Notes: generated from the sequence alone by a model not told the origin. A DNA stretch of 64,000 bases from Candidatus Alloclostridium intestinigallinarum (GCA_904382605.1 CAJFJA010000002.1:62001-126000); one strand, 5' to 3'. Shown: positions 24,788 to 33,683, counted from the stretch's first letter. A program made the numbers and translations.

Positions 24788-25584
24788 TAAAACACGAACG
24801 CTGGCACTTACTTGTCGCTTTCGGTCTGGGAGCGCTGTGCGTCATAGTCCCGTCCGTGGTCATAGGCGTACTTGCGTCGCTGGACAAGATGTCGCCTTCC
24901 TATTATATGTACCTTATTCTTGTACCCGTGGGCATATTCGCCATAGTGCGCGGCTTTATGTTCCTTGCGGATAACCGCAACGTAAAGATGCTGGAAACGC
25001 AGGGCGTAAGGATAAAGGGCAAGTATATCAGCCACGGCACCAACCAGGGCGACCGCGCGCCGAAATACTATGTGCGTTACAGCTTTGAAAACGAAAACGG
25101 GGAAACGGTTCTCGCCACTTCGCCCGCGCAGTATACGTGGGAACAGGCGCTCGCCTTCCGCGCGGCGCAGGAATTCGCCGTCTTATATAAAAACGGCAAA
25201 CATATGATAGGAGAGGACGCGGCAAGGTTGTTTGAAGAGCACTTCAACGAAGTAAACGACCTGAAAAAGGCGTACAACGAAGCGTTCAATATCGTTTACC
25301 GCGATATGATAGAAGAAGCCGCGCGCAGTCAGAAGCGCCGCCGGAACGCGGAGGAAGCGGACGGCGCGGAGCAGGGCGCGGAAGAATCGCAAGGCGGAGA
25401 GGAAGTCCCCGGGGAAGCGCAAAGCGGGGAAGAAAACTCAGGAGAAGCGCAAAGCGGGGAAGAAAGCGCGGAAGGCGCGGATAGTGCGGAAGAAACGCCG
25501 GAAGAAGGCGGCGCGTCGAGGCGGACGGATCAGGAACGGACTCAAGAGGGTGCGGAGAGTTTGCGCGGCGGCGGGGAAGAATAG
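24784..25584 (+). CDS. Membrane protein with DUF3592-like middle and acidic repetitive tail
   Basis: 266 aa. The start overlaps the upstream stop (ATGA). There are two N-terminal membrane segments (residues ~5-30 and ~40-60). A beta-rich segment follows with GVRIKGKYISHG and KYYVRYSFENENGETV, resembling DUF3592-type extracytoplasmic domains, then a helical region. The last ~85 residues are Glu/Gly/Ser-rich low complexity containing a 10-residue repeat (GEAQSGEE units). The tail is encoded by a 30-bp direct repeat (25414-25435 and 25444-25465), prone to length variation. The protein family is not recognised; function is unknown. Confidence 0.6.
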   Translation: MIKHERWHLLVAFGLGALCVIVPSVVIGVLASLDKMSPSYYMYLILVPVGIFAIVRGFMFLADNRNVKMLETQGVRIKGKYISHGTNQGDRAPKYYVRYSFENENGETVLATSPAQYTWEQALAFRAAQEFAVLYKNGKHMIGEDAARLFEEHFNEVNDLKKAYNEAFNIVYRDMIEEAARSQKRRRNAEEADGAEQGAEESQGGEEVPGEAQSGEENSGEAQSGEESAEGADSAEETPEEGGASRRTDQERTQEGAESLRGGGEE

Positions 25585-25808
25585 CGGAATTTTCCGCGAG
25601 CACGGCGGCGTGCATTATGGATAAAAAAGGTAAAATAGCTCGGTAAATGACGCCTGGCTTACGGAATACGGCGCGCAATGATATGCGAAAAAGTACATAA
25701 ACGTTATTATTTTATGTAAATATATCAAATATTTTTGCGCGGATTACCGAATTATCCATAACTGCGTTGCAAACTTCGTCAAAACGCACTAATATGGAAT
25801 AAACGGAT
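25585..25808. other. A+T-rich intergenic stretch before the phosphate transporter
   Basis: This 224-bp stretch contains no credible reading frame and no clear terminator. AT-rich DNA around 25695-25735 probably holds the promoter of the PiT gene, but no convincing -35/-10 pair was found. Confidence 0.4.
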
Positions 25809-26864
25809 ATGAGCGCATATGCGATAGTCATACTTGTAATGGCGGTGGCTTACACCTTTTACATGGGTTACTCGGACGGCTCCAACGCCGTTGCAACCTG
25901 TGTGGCTTCCCATTCGCTCAAACCGTATACGGCGATAATCATCTCGGCCGCAACCAAATTCGTAACGCCTCTGTTGCTCTGCTATCTGATTGACAGTTAC
26001 GGCGTTGCGGTCACGGTGGCAAGCCTTATTGATTCGGCGGCTCTTTCCAACGTGTCGAGCGAACTTGTCGGATTCATCTTTCTGCTTTCCACCATGATTT
26101 CCGCTCTGCTTTGGTCGGGAGTGTCGGCAGTATTCAACGTGCCCAACTCCACCTCGCACACTCTGCTGGGCGGACTTGTCGGGGCGGGCATGATCACTTT
26201 CGGCACGGGCGCGATAGACTGGAACGCCGTGGGCATAAAGGTAATACTTATGGTATTTCTGGCGCCCGTAATCTGTATGAGTTTAGGCTTCGTGCTTGAA
26301 AAGGCAATGGTAAGGCTTACCGCCTACCTTACCCGTTCGGCGGAAAAACTGTTCCGGGGCGCGCAGGTAGTGAACATGGTGGTGCTTTCCGGCGCCATAT
26401 CGCTGAACAACACGCAAAAGGGGCTGGGCGTATATCTGCTCGCCGTGGTGCTCACCGGCTCCGGCGCGGCAAATACCACGCAGGCGGCAGGGCAGCTGCC
26501 CGTATGGATAATGATAGTATTCTGCGCCGCGATTGCGCTGGGACTGCTTACGGGCGGATTCAGACTGATATACGCCATAGGCAAAAAGTTGTTCAGCCTC
26601 AATTTAATGCAGTCCTACGTCGCGCAGACTTCGTCCATGGCGGTCAGCGTGGCGTCCACCGTGTTCGGGATACCCATATCCACGGGACAGGTGATGTCGT
26701 CGAGTATCATCGGCGTGGGCATGGCGCAGCGCGTCAAGGGCGTACGCTGGACAAGGGCGATAAGAATATTCACGGGGTGGATAATCACGTTCCCCGTGGC
26801 AATGGGCGTAGGCGCGGCGATATGCGCTCTGCTCAACGCGATAATACCGGGAGGGTTGTTGTAA
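25809..26864 (+). CDS. Inorganic phosphate transporter, PiT family
   Basis: 351 aa with about ten membrane segments in two inverted halves. The PiT signature occurs at the N-terminus as MGYSDGSNAVATCVASHSL and in the second half as FGIPISTGQVMSSSIIGVG; NSTSHTLLGGLVG is the loop motif. It is a low-affinity cation-coupled phosphate transporter. Its stop overlaps the ATG of the DUF47 gene, the standard pit-DUF47 operon. No ribosome binding site is obvious. Confidence 0.93.
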   Translation: MSAYAIVILVMAVAYTFYMGYSDGSNAVATCVASHSLKPYTAIIISAATKFVTPLLLCYLIDSYGVAVTVASLIDSAALSNVSSELVGFIFLLSTMISALLWSGVSAVFNVPNSTSHTLLGGLVGAGMITFGTGAIDWNAVGIKVILMVFLAPVICMSLGFVLEKAMVRLTAYLTRSAEKLFRGAQVVNMVVLSGAISLNNTQKGLGVYLLAVVLTGSGAANTTQAAGQLPVWIMIVFCAAIALGLLTGGFRLIYAIGKKLFSLNLMQSYVAQTSSMAVSVASTVFGIPISTGQVMSSSIIGVGMAQRVKGVRWTRAIRIFTGWIITFPVAMGVGAAICALLNAIIPGGLL

Positions 26865-27460
26865 TGAAATTTTTCCGTAAGAACATAAACTTCTACCAGC
26901 TGCTTGTTTCGCAATGCGAATGTATGAGCGAGGGACTGACCGCGCTTTATAACTATTGCGTGACCAAGGAAGAAACCTTTGCCGACCAGGTGGTGAAAAT
27001 AGAAGAGGACGGCGATATGCGCCGCCGTATTCTGATTGACGAGCTTAACCGCACTTTCATCACCCCCATCGAGCGCAAGGACATATTCAACCTCTCCCGA
27101 CAGATAGACGAAATTCTGGACTATGCAAAAGCCACCATAGACGAGTTGCGCCTGTTCCGCATACTTCCCGACGAGGCGATGACCGACATTGTCGGTATTC
27201 TCGTGGACATATGCAAGCACATCAAACGCGCTGTCGAAAATATGGAACACCACCCCGCCATAGCCAAGGACGAGGCAATCAAGGTGAAAGGGCTGGAAAA
27301 CAAAGTCGGCAACCACTATTACCGCGCCTTAGCCGCGCTGTTCGACCAGGACGATATGCACCTTGTGTTCAAATACCGTGAAGTGTACCGCCATCTGAAT
27401 ACTACTTCAGATGTGGCTGACGTTGCTATGGACTCCCTTTTAGATGTTTTAATGCAGTGA
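26864..27460 (+). CDS. DUF47/PhoU-like protein paired with the PiT transporter
   Basis: 198 aa from ATG 26864 (TAATG overlap with the transporter). It is an all-helical protein starting MKFFRKNINFYQLL, with EEDGDMRRRILIDELNRTF and the motif ITPIERKDIFNLSRQIDEILDY, which is diagnostic of DUF47. These proteins resemble PhoU and are thought to regulate their cognate PiT transporter. A strong terminator follows. Confidence 0.92.
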   Translation: MKFFRKNINFYQLLVSQCECMSEGLTALYNYCVTKEETFADQVVKIEEDGDMRRRILIDELNRTFITPIERKDIFNLSRQIDEILDYAKATIDELRLFRILPDEAMTDIVGILVDICKHIKRAVENMEHHPAIAKDEAIKVKGLENKVGNHYYRALAALFDQDDMHLVFKYREVYRHLNTTSDVADVAMDSLLDVLMQ

Positions 27461-27467
27461 ACGAAAA

Positions 27468-27558
27468 CGTTAATTCAAAAATCCGAAAGAATGTTTTCAG
27501 TCTTTCGGATTTTTTCATACACTTTTCGCTCAGCACGAGGGCACCGCATATAAGGCGC
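27468..27558 (+). repeat. Gene-end repeat block, copy 2 (contains the DUF47 terminator)
   Basis: Same layout as 17510-17601: CGTTAATTCAAAAAT (27468-27482), hairpin, TACACTTTT, then CCGCATATAAGGCGC at the right end. Both copies start within about ten bases of a stop codon and lie in the same orientation. Confidence 0.7.
27481..27516 (+). terminator. Rho-independent terminator of the phosphate operon
   Basis: ATCCGAAAGA (27481-27490) pairs perfectly with TCTTTCGGAT (27501-27510), followed by T residues. Confidence 0.92.
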
Positions 27559-27577
27559 TTCGCTTAGCCGCCGAATG

Positions 27578-27745
27578 AAAGTGTTTTGCGATATATCTTA
27601 GCGAAAAGCGGAGATATTAACTTCACAAAACACTTTGCGGCTACGTTTTTAAGGGAGAACCCACCCATTCGCTGTCGCTTGAGGGTCTTTTCTCCCTTCT
27701 TTTCGCGCAAATCTATACTAAGCAAACTTGGTTTTTGCGCGAAAA
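27578..27745. repeat. Cluster of three strong inverted repeats in the spacer
   Basis: Three hairpin-forming pairs stand in a row: AAAGTGTTTTG (27578-27588) with its complement at 27626-27636; AAGGGAGAA (27651-27659) with TTCTCCCTT ending at 27698; and TTTTCGCGCAAA (27700-27711) with TTTGCGCGAAAA (27734-27745). There is no coding potential. Together with the block to the right they could be one long structured RNA or several collapsed elements. Confidence 0.6.
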
Positions 27746-27922
27746 TTCACCCTTTCCGCCCTTACGGGAAAATGCGCACGGCGCATTTTATAGGTTACGC
27801 TTGGCAAAATGCGATTTTGCCGCGCTTTATTTATAATAGATGCAAAAGCTGTGCGAAGAAGGCAAGCCGTGAGTTTTCTCTTTGCTATTTCAAAGAGTAA
27901 TCAGCCTGCGGCGGCTCGCCGC
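27738..27922 (-). repeat. Palindrome-rich intergenic repeat family, copy 2
   Basis: On the minus strand this carries the same ordered blocks as 17729-18282. The 42-nt block is at 27922-27881 (one mismatch), the AAATAAAGCGCGGCAAAA block at 27832-27793, and the GGGTGAATTTTCGCG box near 27751-27737. It lacks the tandem ~100-bp expansion. Confidence 0.75.
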
Positions 27923-28016
27923 GCAGAGTTACGTCGAGCGAGGCGTTGCGGAAAGGTGCCGAAAATATCCCCTTAAAATCGCTATACGAAGGAGAATGCG
28001 GGTACGAAAAAAACAC

Positions 28017-28045
28017 TTGACATAAGCCCTTTAATCTTATATAAT
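28017..28045 (+). promoter_or_regulatory. Sigma-A promoter of the leuA T-box leader
   Basis: TTGACA at 28017-28022, a 17-bp spacer and TATAAT at 28040-28045. Confidence 0.85.
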
Positions 28046-28054
28046 AGATACAAC

Positions 28055-28303
28055 ATATATAAAGGCAGTGAACGGGAGCAGTATTGCGAATGCCGGGGAA
28101 CAGAGAGCCGCAGTTTGGTGGAATGCGGACGAAGGCGCGTAAGAACCTCGCCCGGGAGTCTTGCGGGTGAAATGTAGTCCGCAACGGTGGGAGCGTTATA
28201 TCCCTTAAAGGCACTTGTTCCGCGCGGCGAGCGGTACGGGTGCGAACAAGAGTGGTACCACGGCAAGTATAACTTTCGTCTCTTATGGCGGAAGTTTTTT
28301 TAT
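28055..28303 (+). promoter_or_regulatory. T-box riboswitch (leucine) controlling leuA
   Basis: The leader contains AGTGAACGGGAG at the base of stem I, a specifier-loop segment GAACCTCG with CTC (Leu) at 28147-28149, and the T-box antiterminator core GTGGTACCA at 28252-28260. A terminator stem AACTTTCGTC (28271-28280) with GGCGGAAGTT (28287-28296) and a T-tract follow. Uncharged tRNA-Leu would stabilise the antiterminator and switch on leuA. The specifier was assigned by aligning with the pheS leader, which places TTC at the same position. Confidence 0.88.
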
Positions 28304-28333
28304 ACTGAAAAACAAAATGCAAGGAGGTAGAGT

Positions 28334-29998
28334 ATGAAGAACGTGGGAAAATACGGAAAAAGGTATTTCCTGCCGCCGCAGCAGTGCTTTGACTGGGCAA
28401 AGAAAGACTATGTCGACCATGCGCCCGTATGGTGCAGCGTGGATTTGCGCGACGGTAACCAGGCGCTTATCGTGCCGATGAGCTTAGAGCAGAAATTGGA
28501 GTTCTTCTCCCTGCTTTGTAAGATAGGATTTAAGGAAATAGAGATAGGGTTCCCCGCGGCGAGCGAGACGGAATACGACTTTTGCCGCGCGCTTATCGAG
28601 CGTAATCTCATTCCCGACGACGTCACCATACAGGTACTTACGCAGTCGCGCGAACATATAATAAAAAAGACGTTTGCGGCGTTGAAGGGTGCGAAGAGGG
28701 CTGTCGTACATCTTTATAATTCCACGTCGGTGGCACAGCGTAAGCAGGTTTTCCGCAAGGAAAAACCGCAGATAGTGGACATTGCCGTTACGGGCGCGAA
28801 ACTGCTTCAGAAAGAGGCGGAGGAAACGGAGGGCAACTTCACTTTCGAATACTCGCCCGAAAGTTTTACGGGTACGGAGCCTGAATTCGCGTTGGAGATA
28901 TGCAATGCGGTGCTGGACGTATGGAAACCTACTCCCGACCGCAAAGTCATAATCAATCTGCCCGTCACGGTGGAAGAGAGTATGCCGCACGTATACGCGC
29001 AGCAGGTAGAGTATATGTGCAAGAATATGAAGTACAGGGAAAACGTAATCGTGTCCACGCACCCCCACAACGACAGGGGCTGCGCGGTGGCGGACGCGGA
29101 ATTCGCGCTGCTTGCCGGCGCGGACAGGGTGGAAGGCACGCTGTTCGGCAACGGCGAACGCACGGGCAACGTGGATATAGTCACGCTTGCGCTTAACATG
29201 TTCTCGCAGGGCGTGGATCCCGGTCTTGACTTTACGAATATGCCCAAGCTGGTGGAAGAGTACGAAAAATTCACCGATATGAAGGTAAATCCCCGCCAGC
29301 CTTACGGCGGCGCGCTCGTGTTCGCGGCTTTCTCCGGTTCGCACCAGGACGCAATCGCGAAGGGTATGAAGTACCACGAGGAAAGGGAAAAGGACAAGTG
29401 GACGGTGCCTTATCTGCCTATCGACCCCAAGGACGTGGGCAGGCAGTACGACGGCGACGTCATACGCATAAACAGCCAGTCGGGCAAGGGCGGAATAGGT
29501 TATCTGCTCGAAACGCGCTACGGCATAAATCTGCCCGCGAAAATGCGCGAAGACCTCGGCTACAAGGTGAAATCCGTGTCCGACCACAGGCACAAGGAAC
29601 TGCTTCCCGACGAAGTCAGGGAGATATTCGAAAAGGAATACGTCAATCTGGAAGCTCCGCTCAAAGTGCTCGAACACCACTACAAGCAGGTTGACGGCAA
29701 CATAAACGCCATGGTTACGGCGGAGTACAAGGGCGAGATAAAGCAGCTCGAAGGCTTCGGCAACGGACGCCTGAACGCGGTCAACGAGGCAATCAAGGGC
29801 ATAATTCCCTTCGATTACCACATAGAAACCTATCAGGAACACGCGCTCACCCGCACGTCCAAATCGCTGGCGGTATCCTACGTGGCTCTGCAAAAAGAAG
29901 GAGAGGATAAACTCATCTGGGGCGCGGGCATACACAGCGATATAATAGTGGCGTCGGTAAACGCACTCGTCAGCGCGCTGGACAATATGCTGAAATAG
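28334..29998 (+). CDS. leuA: 2-isopropylmalate synthase (long LeuA type)
   Basis: 554 aa, with AAGGAGG eight bases before the ATG. It shows VWCSVDLRDGNQAL, the N-terminal signature of the ~550-residue LeuA2 class, EIEIGFPAASETEYDF, HPHNDRGCAVADAEF (metal-binding His) and GNGERTGNVD. The C-terminal allosteric domain begins around residue 430. It condenses 2-oxoisovalerate with acetyl-CoA, the committed step of leucine synthesis, and is expected to be leucine-feedback inhibited. No leuBCD follows; instead a MATE gene starts three bases after the stop. Control by the leucine T-box agrees with the enzyme. Confidence 0.96.
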   Translation: MKNVGKYGKRYFLPPQQCFDWAKKDYVDHAPVWCSVDLRDGNQALIVPMSLEQKLEFFSLLCKIGFKEIEIGFPAASETEYDFCRALIERNLIPDDVTIQVLTQSREHIIKKTFAALKGAKRAVVHLYNSTSVAQRKQVFRKEKPQIVDIAVTGAKLLQKEAEETEGNFTFEYSPESFTGTEPEFALEICNAVLDVWKPTPDRKVIINLPVTVEESMPHVYAQQVEYMCKNMKYRENVIVSTHPHNDRGCAVADAEFALLAGADRVEGTLFGNGERTGNVDIVTLALNMFSQGVDPGLDFTNMPKLVEEYEKFTDMKVNPRQPYGGALVFAAFSGSHQDAIAKGMKYHEEREKDKWTVPYLPIDPKDVGRQYDGDVIRINSQSGKGGIGYLLETRYGINLPAKMREDLGYKVKSVSDHRHKELLPDEVREIFEKEYVNLEAPLKVLEHHYKQVDGNINAMVTAEYKGEIKQLEGFGNGRLNAVNEAIKGIIPFDYHIETYQEHALTRTSKSLAVSYVALQKEGEDKLIWGAGIHSDIIVASVNALVSALDNMLK

Positions 29999-30001
29999 GA
30001 G

Positions 30002-31462
30002 ATGCAACGTAAGGTAAGCAAGCACGCAACGACCGATCTTACGCAGGGCAGACATTTTGCGACGATAGCAAAGTTTGCCCTGCCTTTTATGCTGTCCGAC
30101 TTCCTTCAACAGCTCTACAACGCGGTAGACAGTATAATAATCGGGCAGAACCTTGGCAGCGTCGCGCTTGCCGGAATAGGCGTCGCCACTCCCATAATGT
30201 CCATAGTTATGAATTTTCTCATGGGACTTGCCATGGGTACCGGGGTCATCCTTTCGCAATACTTCGGCAGGGGAGATAACGCCACTTTGAAAAGGGTGCT
30301 CACCACGGGCATGATAGCCGGCGGCGTATTCACCGTGGTAATGAGCGCAATCTGCGTGGGGCTTTCCGAATACTTCCTCATTTGGCTCGGCACTCCGCAA
30401 GAGGCCGTTCCCCCGGCGGATTCTTATCTGAAAATAATCTTTGCCGGCGGCATATTCACTTTTTTATACAACTACTATATGTTCTCAATGCGCGCGGTGG
30501 GCAATTCGGTCGCTCCGCTCGTATTTCTGGGAGCGGGCGTTATTCTGAACGCGTTTCTGGACGTAATCTTGGTTGTGTATACTCCGCTGGGGATACGCGG
30601 CGCGGCAATCGCCACAATCGCCGCCCAGGCGCTTTCTGTGGTAATGTGCGCGGTTTACGTCAAAAAGCGCGTGGAAATACTTCATATACGCCGTAAAGAG
30701 TGGGTTTTTGACAGAAAACTGTTTTCCACCTGCATGACTTACGGTCTTACCGTCGGTCTGCAGCAGGTGGTCGTATACGCGGGCAGACTTGCCGTCCAGG
30801 GGCTTGTGAACACTTACGGCACGGACGTAATGGCGGGCGTGAACAACGCCACCAGGCTGGACGCGCTCATGCAGACGCCCTGGCGCGGCTACACAAACGC
30901 GCTCACCAACTACTACGCGCAAAACTGGGGCGCGGGAAAGAAGATGCGCATACAGCTCGGCTTTAAGGACAGCCTTTGGCTTGCGGCGGTGAACGCGGCG
31001 GTGTTCCTGCTCGTCGGCATATTCCTTTCCACTCCGCTGTCGCGCGCTTTCGTGGGCGACGGCGATACGCAGGTGGTCGTGGACGTGGGCGCGCGCTTTC
31101 TGGAAATCACCACTTACGGCTACGTTTTCGTGGGAATAATTCTGCTTTCCCAGGCGTTTTTCAAGGGCGTGGGCATGATGAAATGCTTCTTCATGACAAC
31201 CGTTTCGTCCATAGCCGGGCGCGTGGCGTTTTCCTATCTGTTCGACAGTTTCTGGGGAATAGAGGGTATGTATTGGGCGGTGCCCGCGTCCTGGGTGCTC
31301 GCAAGCGCGGTAGGCATAGTTTTCATAATATACACCTACTTCCGCAGAATCAGGAAGATGCCCGCAAATCCTTTCAAGAACCCGACCTGCTATAACGCGG
31401 GACTTATCATCTCCAAAAAAGACAAGGTGGAAGTTTCCGTTTCAGGGGATTATTACGCCTGA
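30002..31462 (+). CDS. MATE-family multidrug/metabolite efflux transporter
   Basis: 486 aa with twelve hydrophobic segments in two MatE halves. The N-terminal motif PFMLSDFLQQLYNAVDSIIIGQ is typical of the Clostridia NorM/DinF-like branch. It starts three bases after leuA with AGGAG overlapping the leuA stop, so it should be co-transcribed under the leucine T-box. Substrate is unknown. The linkage raises the possibility of export of leucine-pathway compounds, but drug efflux is the default for the family. Confidence 0.9.
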   Translation: MQRKVSKHATTDLTQGRHFATIAKFALPFMLSDFLQQLYNAVDSIIIGQNLGSVALAGIGVATPIMSIVMNFLMGLAMGTGVILSQYFGRGDNATLKRVLTTGMIAGGVFTVVMSAICVGLSEYFLIWLGTPQEAVPPADSYLKIIFAGGIFTFLYNYYMFSMRAVGNSVAPLVFLGAGVILNAFLDVILVVYTPLGIRGAAIATIAAQALSVVMCAVYVKKRVEILHIRRKEWVFDRKLFSTCMTYGLTVGLQQVVVYAGRLAVQGLVNTYGTDVMAGVNNATRLDALMQTPWRGYTNALTNYYAQNWGAGKKMRIQLGFKDSLWLAAVNAAVFLLVGIFLSTPLSRAFVGDGDTQVVVDVGARFLEITTYGYVFVGIILLSQAFFKGVGMMKCFFMTTVSSIAGRVAFSYLFDSFWGIEGMYWAVPASWVLASAVGIVFIIYTYFRRIRKMPANPFKNPTCYNAGLIISKKDKVEVSVSGDYYA

Positions 31463-31553
31463 CATCCGTCTTCCGTAAGCGTTATCAGCCGCCGCGGCGG
31501 TGCGGCGCGAAATACCGCGCGCATATATTTTTATAAATAATAGTCAAAACCGC

Positions 31554-31582
31554 TTGAAAATGCGGAAAAATTGTTGTATCTT
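31554..31582 (+). promoter_or_regulatory. Probable promoter of the aromatic amino acid operon
   Basis: TTGAAA at 31554-31559, a 17-bp spacer and TATCTT at 31577-31582. TTGTTG (31571) with TATATT (31593) is an alternative pair. No T-box or trp-type leader is visible. Confidence 0.5.
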
Positions 31583-31617
31583 ATTATTAATATATATTTT
31601 TACTCAGAGGTAAAGAA

Positions 31618-32634
31618 ATGATAGTCGTATTCAAACAAAACACGCCCGAAAAGGCGATAGAAGAACTGTCCCGCTCCATATCCTCCATGGGGGTGCAGGT
31701 CAATAAGGTGGTGGGCAGCGAAGCCACCATTTTAGGCATTGTCGGCGATACTTCCAACGTCGATATGAAGGTGCTTGAAGCCAACGAGAACGTCGAGCGC
31801 GTTATGCGCGTTTCCGAGCCTTACAAAAAAGCCAACAGGAAATTCCACCCCGATCCCACTATCGTCAAAGTGGGAGATACGGAAGTGGGCGGAAAACAGA
31901 TAACCCTTATCGCGGGTCCCTGCTCGGTGGAGAGCGAGGCGCAGATAGTTTCCGTGGCGAAGGCGGTGAAAAACAGCGGCGCGACGATGCTCCGCGGCGG
32001 CGCGTTCAAGCCGCGCACTTCCCCGTACTCCTTCCAGGGTCTTAAATACGAAGGTCTGGAACTTCTGAAGGAAGCCAGGGCGGAAACGGGACTGCCCATA
32101 GTCACCGAACTCATGTCCCCCTACGACATAGACAGATTCGTGAAGGACGTGGACGTCATTCAGGTAGGCGCGCGCAATATGCAGAACTTCGAACTGCTCA
32201 AAGAGCTGGGCAAGATAGACAAGCCCATTTTGCTAAAACGCGGACTTTCCGCCACCATAGAAGAGTGGCTTATGTCGGCGGAATACATTCTTTCGGGCGG
32301 CAATCCCAACGTCATACTCTGCGAAAGGGGTATAAGGACGTTTGAAACCTACACGCGCAACACCCTCGACCTTTCCGCAATCGTGGCGGTCAAGAAGGTT
32401 TCGCATCTTCCCATCATCGTGGACCCTTCGCACGCGACCGGCAAGGCGTGGATGGTGCCGGCTCTCGCCCGCGCGGCGATCGCCGTGGGCGCGGACGGAC
32501 TTATCATAGAGGTGCATAACGACCCCGAACACGCTCTTTGCGACGGAAGCCAGTCCATAAGACCCGAACAATTCGACGAGGTGGTGCGCGATCTGCGCAC
32601 AATCGCGCCCGTTGTGGGCAGGGAGATCAAGTGA
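31618..32634 (+). CDS. aroF: 3-deoxy-7-phosphoheptulonate synthase (DAHP synthase, type I-beta)
   Basis: 338 aa. The N-terminal ~70 residues form the ferredoxin-like regulatory domain found in Thermotoga-type enzymes, often the site of Tyr/Phe feedback. The barrel carries LIAGPCSVES, MLRGGAFKPRTSPYSFQG, LLKRGLSATIEEWL and IVDPSHATGK. It condenses phosphoenolpyruvate and erythrose 4-phosphate, the first shikimate step. It heads the aromatic operon, AGAGG precedes the ATG, and it overlaps aroB by four bases. Confidence 0.96.
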   Translation: MIVVFKQNTPEKAIEELSRSISSMGVQVNKVVGSEATILGIVGDTSNVDMKVLEANENVERVMRVSEPYKKANRKFHPDPTIVKVGDTEVGGKQITLIAGPCSVESEAQIVSVAKAVKNSGATMLRGGAFKPRTSPYSFQGLKYEGLELLKEARAETGLPIVTELMSPYDIDRFVKDVDVIQVGARNMQNFELLKELGKIDKPILLKRGLSATIEEWLMSAEYILSGGNPNVILCERGIRTFETYTRNTLDLSAIVAVKKVSHLPIIVDPSHATGKAWMVPALARAAIAVGADGLIIEVHNDPEHALCDGSQSIRPEQFDEVVRDLRTIAPVVGREIK

Positions 32635-33683
32635 AAACGCTGCGCGTAAACCTCGGGGAGAGGAGTTACGACATAATCATAGAGCGCGGTATTATTTCCC
32701 GCGCGGGCGAATACGTAAAATCCGGGGGCGGAAAGGCGTTTGTGATAACCGATTCCAACGTGGCTCCGCACTATCTGGGCAGCGTTGTCAAATCGCTCGA
32801 AGGCGCGGGGCTTACCGTCAGATCGGTCACTCTGCCGGCGGGGGAAAAGACGAAATCTTTCAACACTCTTCCCATGCTGTATTCGCTCGCGCTCGAAGCC
32901 GGTCTTACCCGTTCGGACGTCGTAGTGACGCTGGGCGGAGGAGTCATAGGCGATCTCGGCGGCTTTATGGCGGCGACGTATATGCGCGGCGTAAAATTCG
33001 TGCAGATTCCCACGTCCCTGCTTGCCCAGGTGGACAGCTCCGTGGGCGGCAAAGTGGGTGTCGACCTGCCCGAGGGCAAGAATCTCGTGGGCGCGTTCCA
33101 CCAACCCGCGTGCGTGCTTATCGATCCAGATACGCTTTCCACGCTGCCCGCGCATTTTATTGCGGACGGAATGGGCGAGGTCATAAAGTACGGCTGCATA
33201 AAGGACGAAGCGCTTTTCAACCTGCTTGAAGATATAAACGGCGACAAGACGCGCCTGTTTGAACATATAGACGATATAATTTATACTTGCGTGGATATAA
33301 AACGCCGCGTGGTGGAGTGCGACGAACGCGAGAGCGGAGAGCGCAAACTGCTCAACTTCGGTCACACGTACGGGCACGCGCTGGAAAAGCTGAACAACTT
33401 CGAAATGTCGCACGGCGCGGCTGTCGCCGTCGGCATGGAATATATTACGCGCATATCTGAAAAGAAAGGACAGACGGAAAAGGGGTGCGCCGAACGCATA
33501 AGCAAGGTGTGCAAGGCGTTCGGACTCGACGGAAAGCCTTCCGCGGATACGGACGGAATCGTATCCGCCGTCAAAAACGACAAGAAGGGCGGAAAAGGCG
33601 GGCTTGACGTCGTATTGCTGGAAAAAATAGGCAGGGCATACACCTGCCGCACTACGGCGGACTATTTCAGGGAGGATATATGA
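32631..33683 (+). CDS. aroB: 3-dehydroquinate synthase
   Basis: 350 aa from GTG 32631, whose overlap with the aroF stop (GTGA) and GGGAGA upstream decide the start. It has the NAD-binding motif TLGGGVIGDLGGFMAATY, the catalytic segment IPTSLLAQVDSSVGGKVGVD, zinc-ligand His in FGHTYGHALE and KNDKKGGKG. It converts DAHP to 3-dehydroquinate, the second shikimate step. Overlap at the 3' end with aroA (ATGA) keeps the operon tightly coupled. Confidence 0.97.
   Translation: MKTLRVNLGERSYDIIIERGIISRAGEYVKSGGGKAFVITDSNVAPHYLGSVVKSLEGAGLTVRSVTLPAGEKTKSFNTLPMLYSLALEAGLTRSDVVVTLGGGVIGDLGGFMAATYMRGVKFVQIPTSLLAQVDSSVGGKVGVDLPEGKNLVGAFHQPACVLIDPDTLSTLPAHFIADGMGEVIKYGCIKDEALFNLLEDINGDKTRLFEHIDDIIYTCVDIKRRVVECDERESGERKLLNFGHTYGHALEKLNNFEMSHGAAVAVGMEYITRISEKKGQTEKGCAERISKVCKAFGLDGKPSADTDGIVSAVKNDKKGGKGGLDVVLLEKIGRAYTCRTTADYFREDI

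Noticed and set aside
28484..30400. Very long minus-strand open frame (over 600 codons) opposite leuA
   Set aside because: It is antisense to leuA and the MATE start, has a His/Arg/Val-rich composition with no motifs, and arises because GC-rich codons leave few stops on the other strand.
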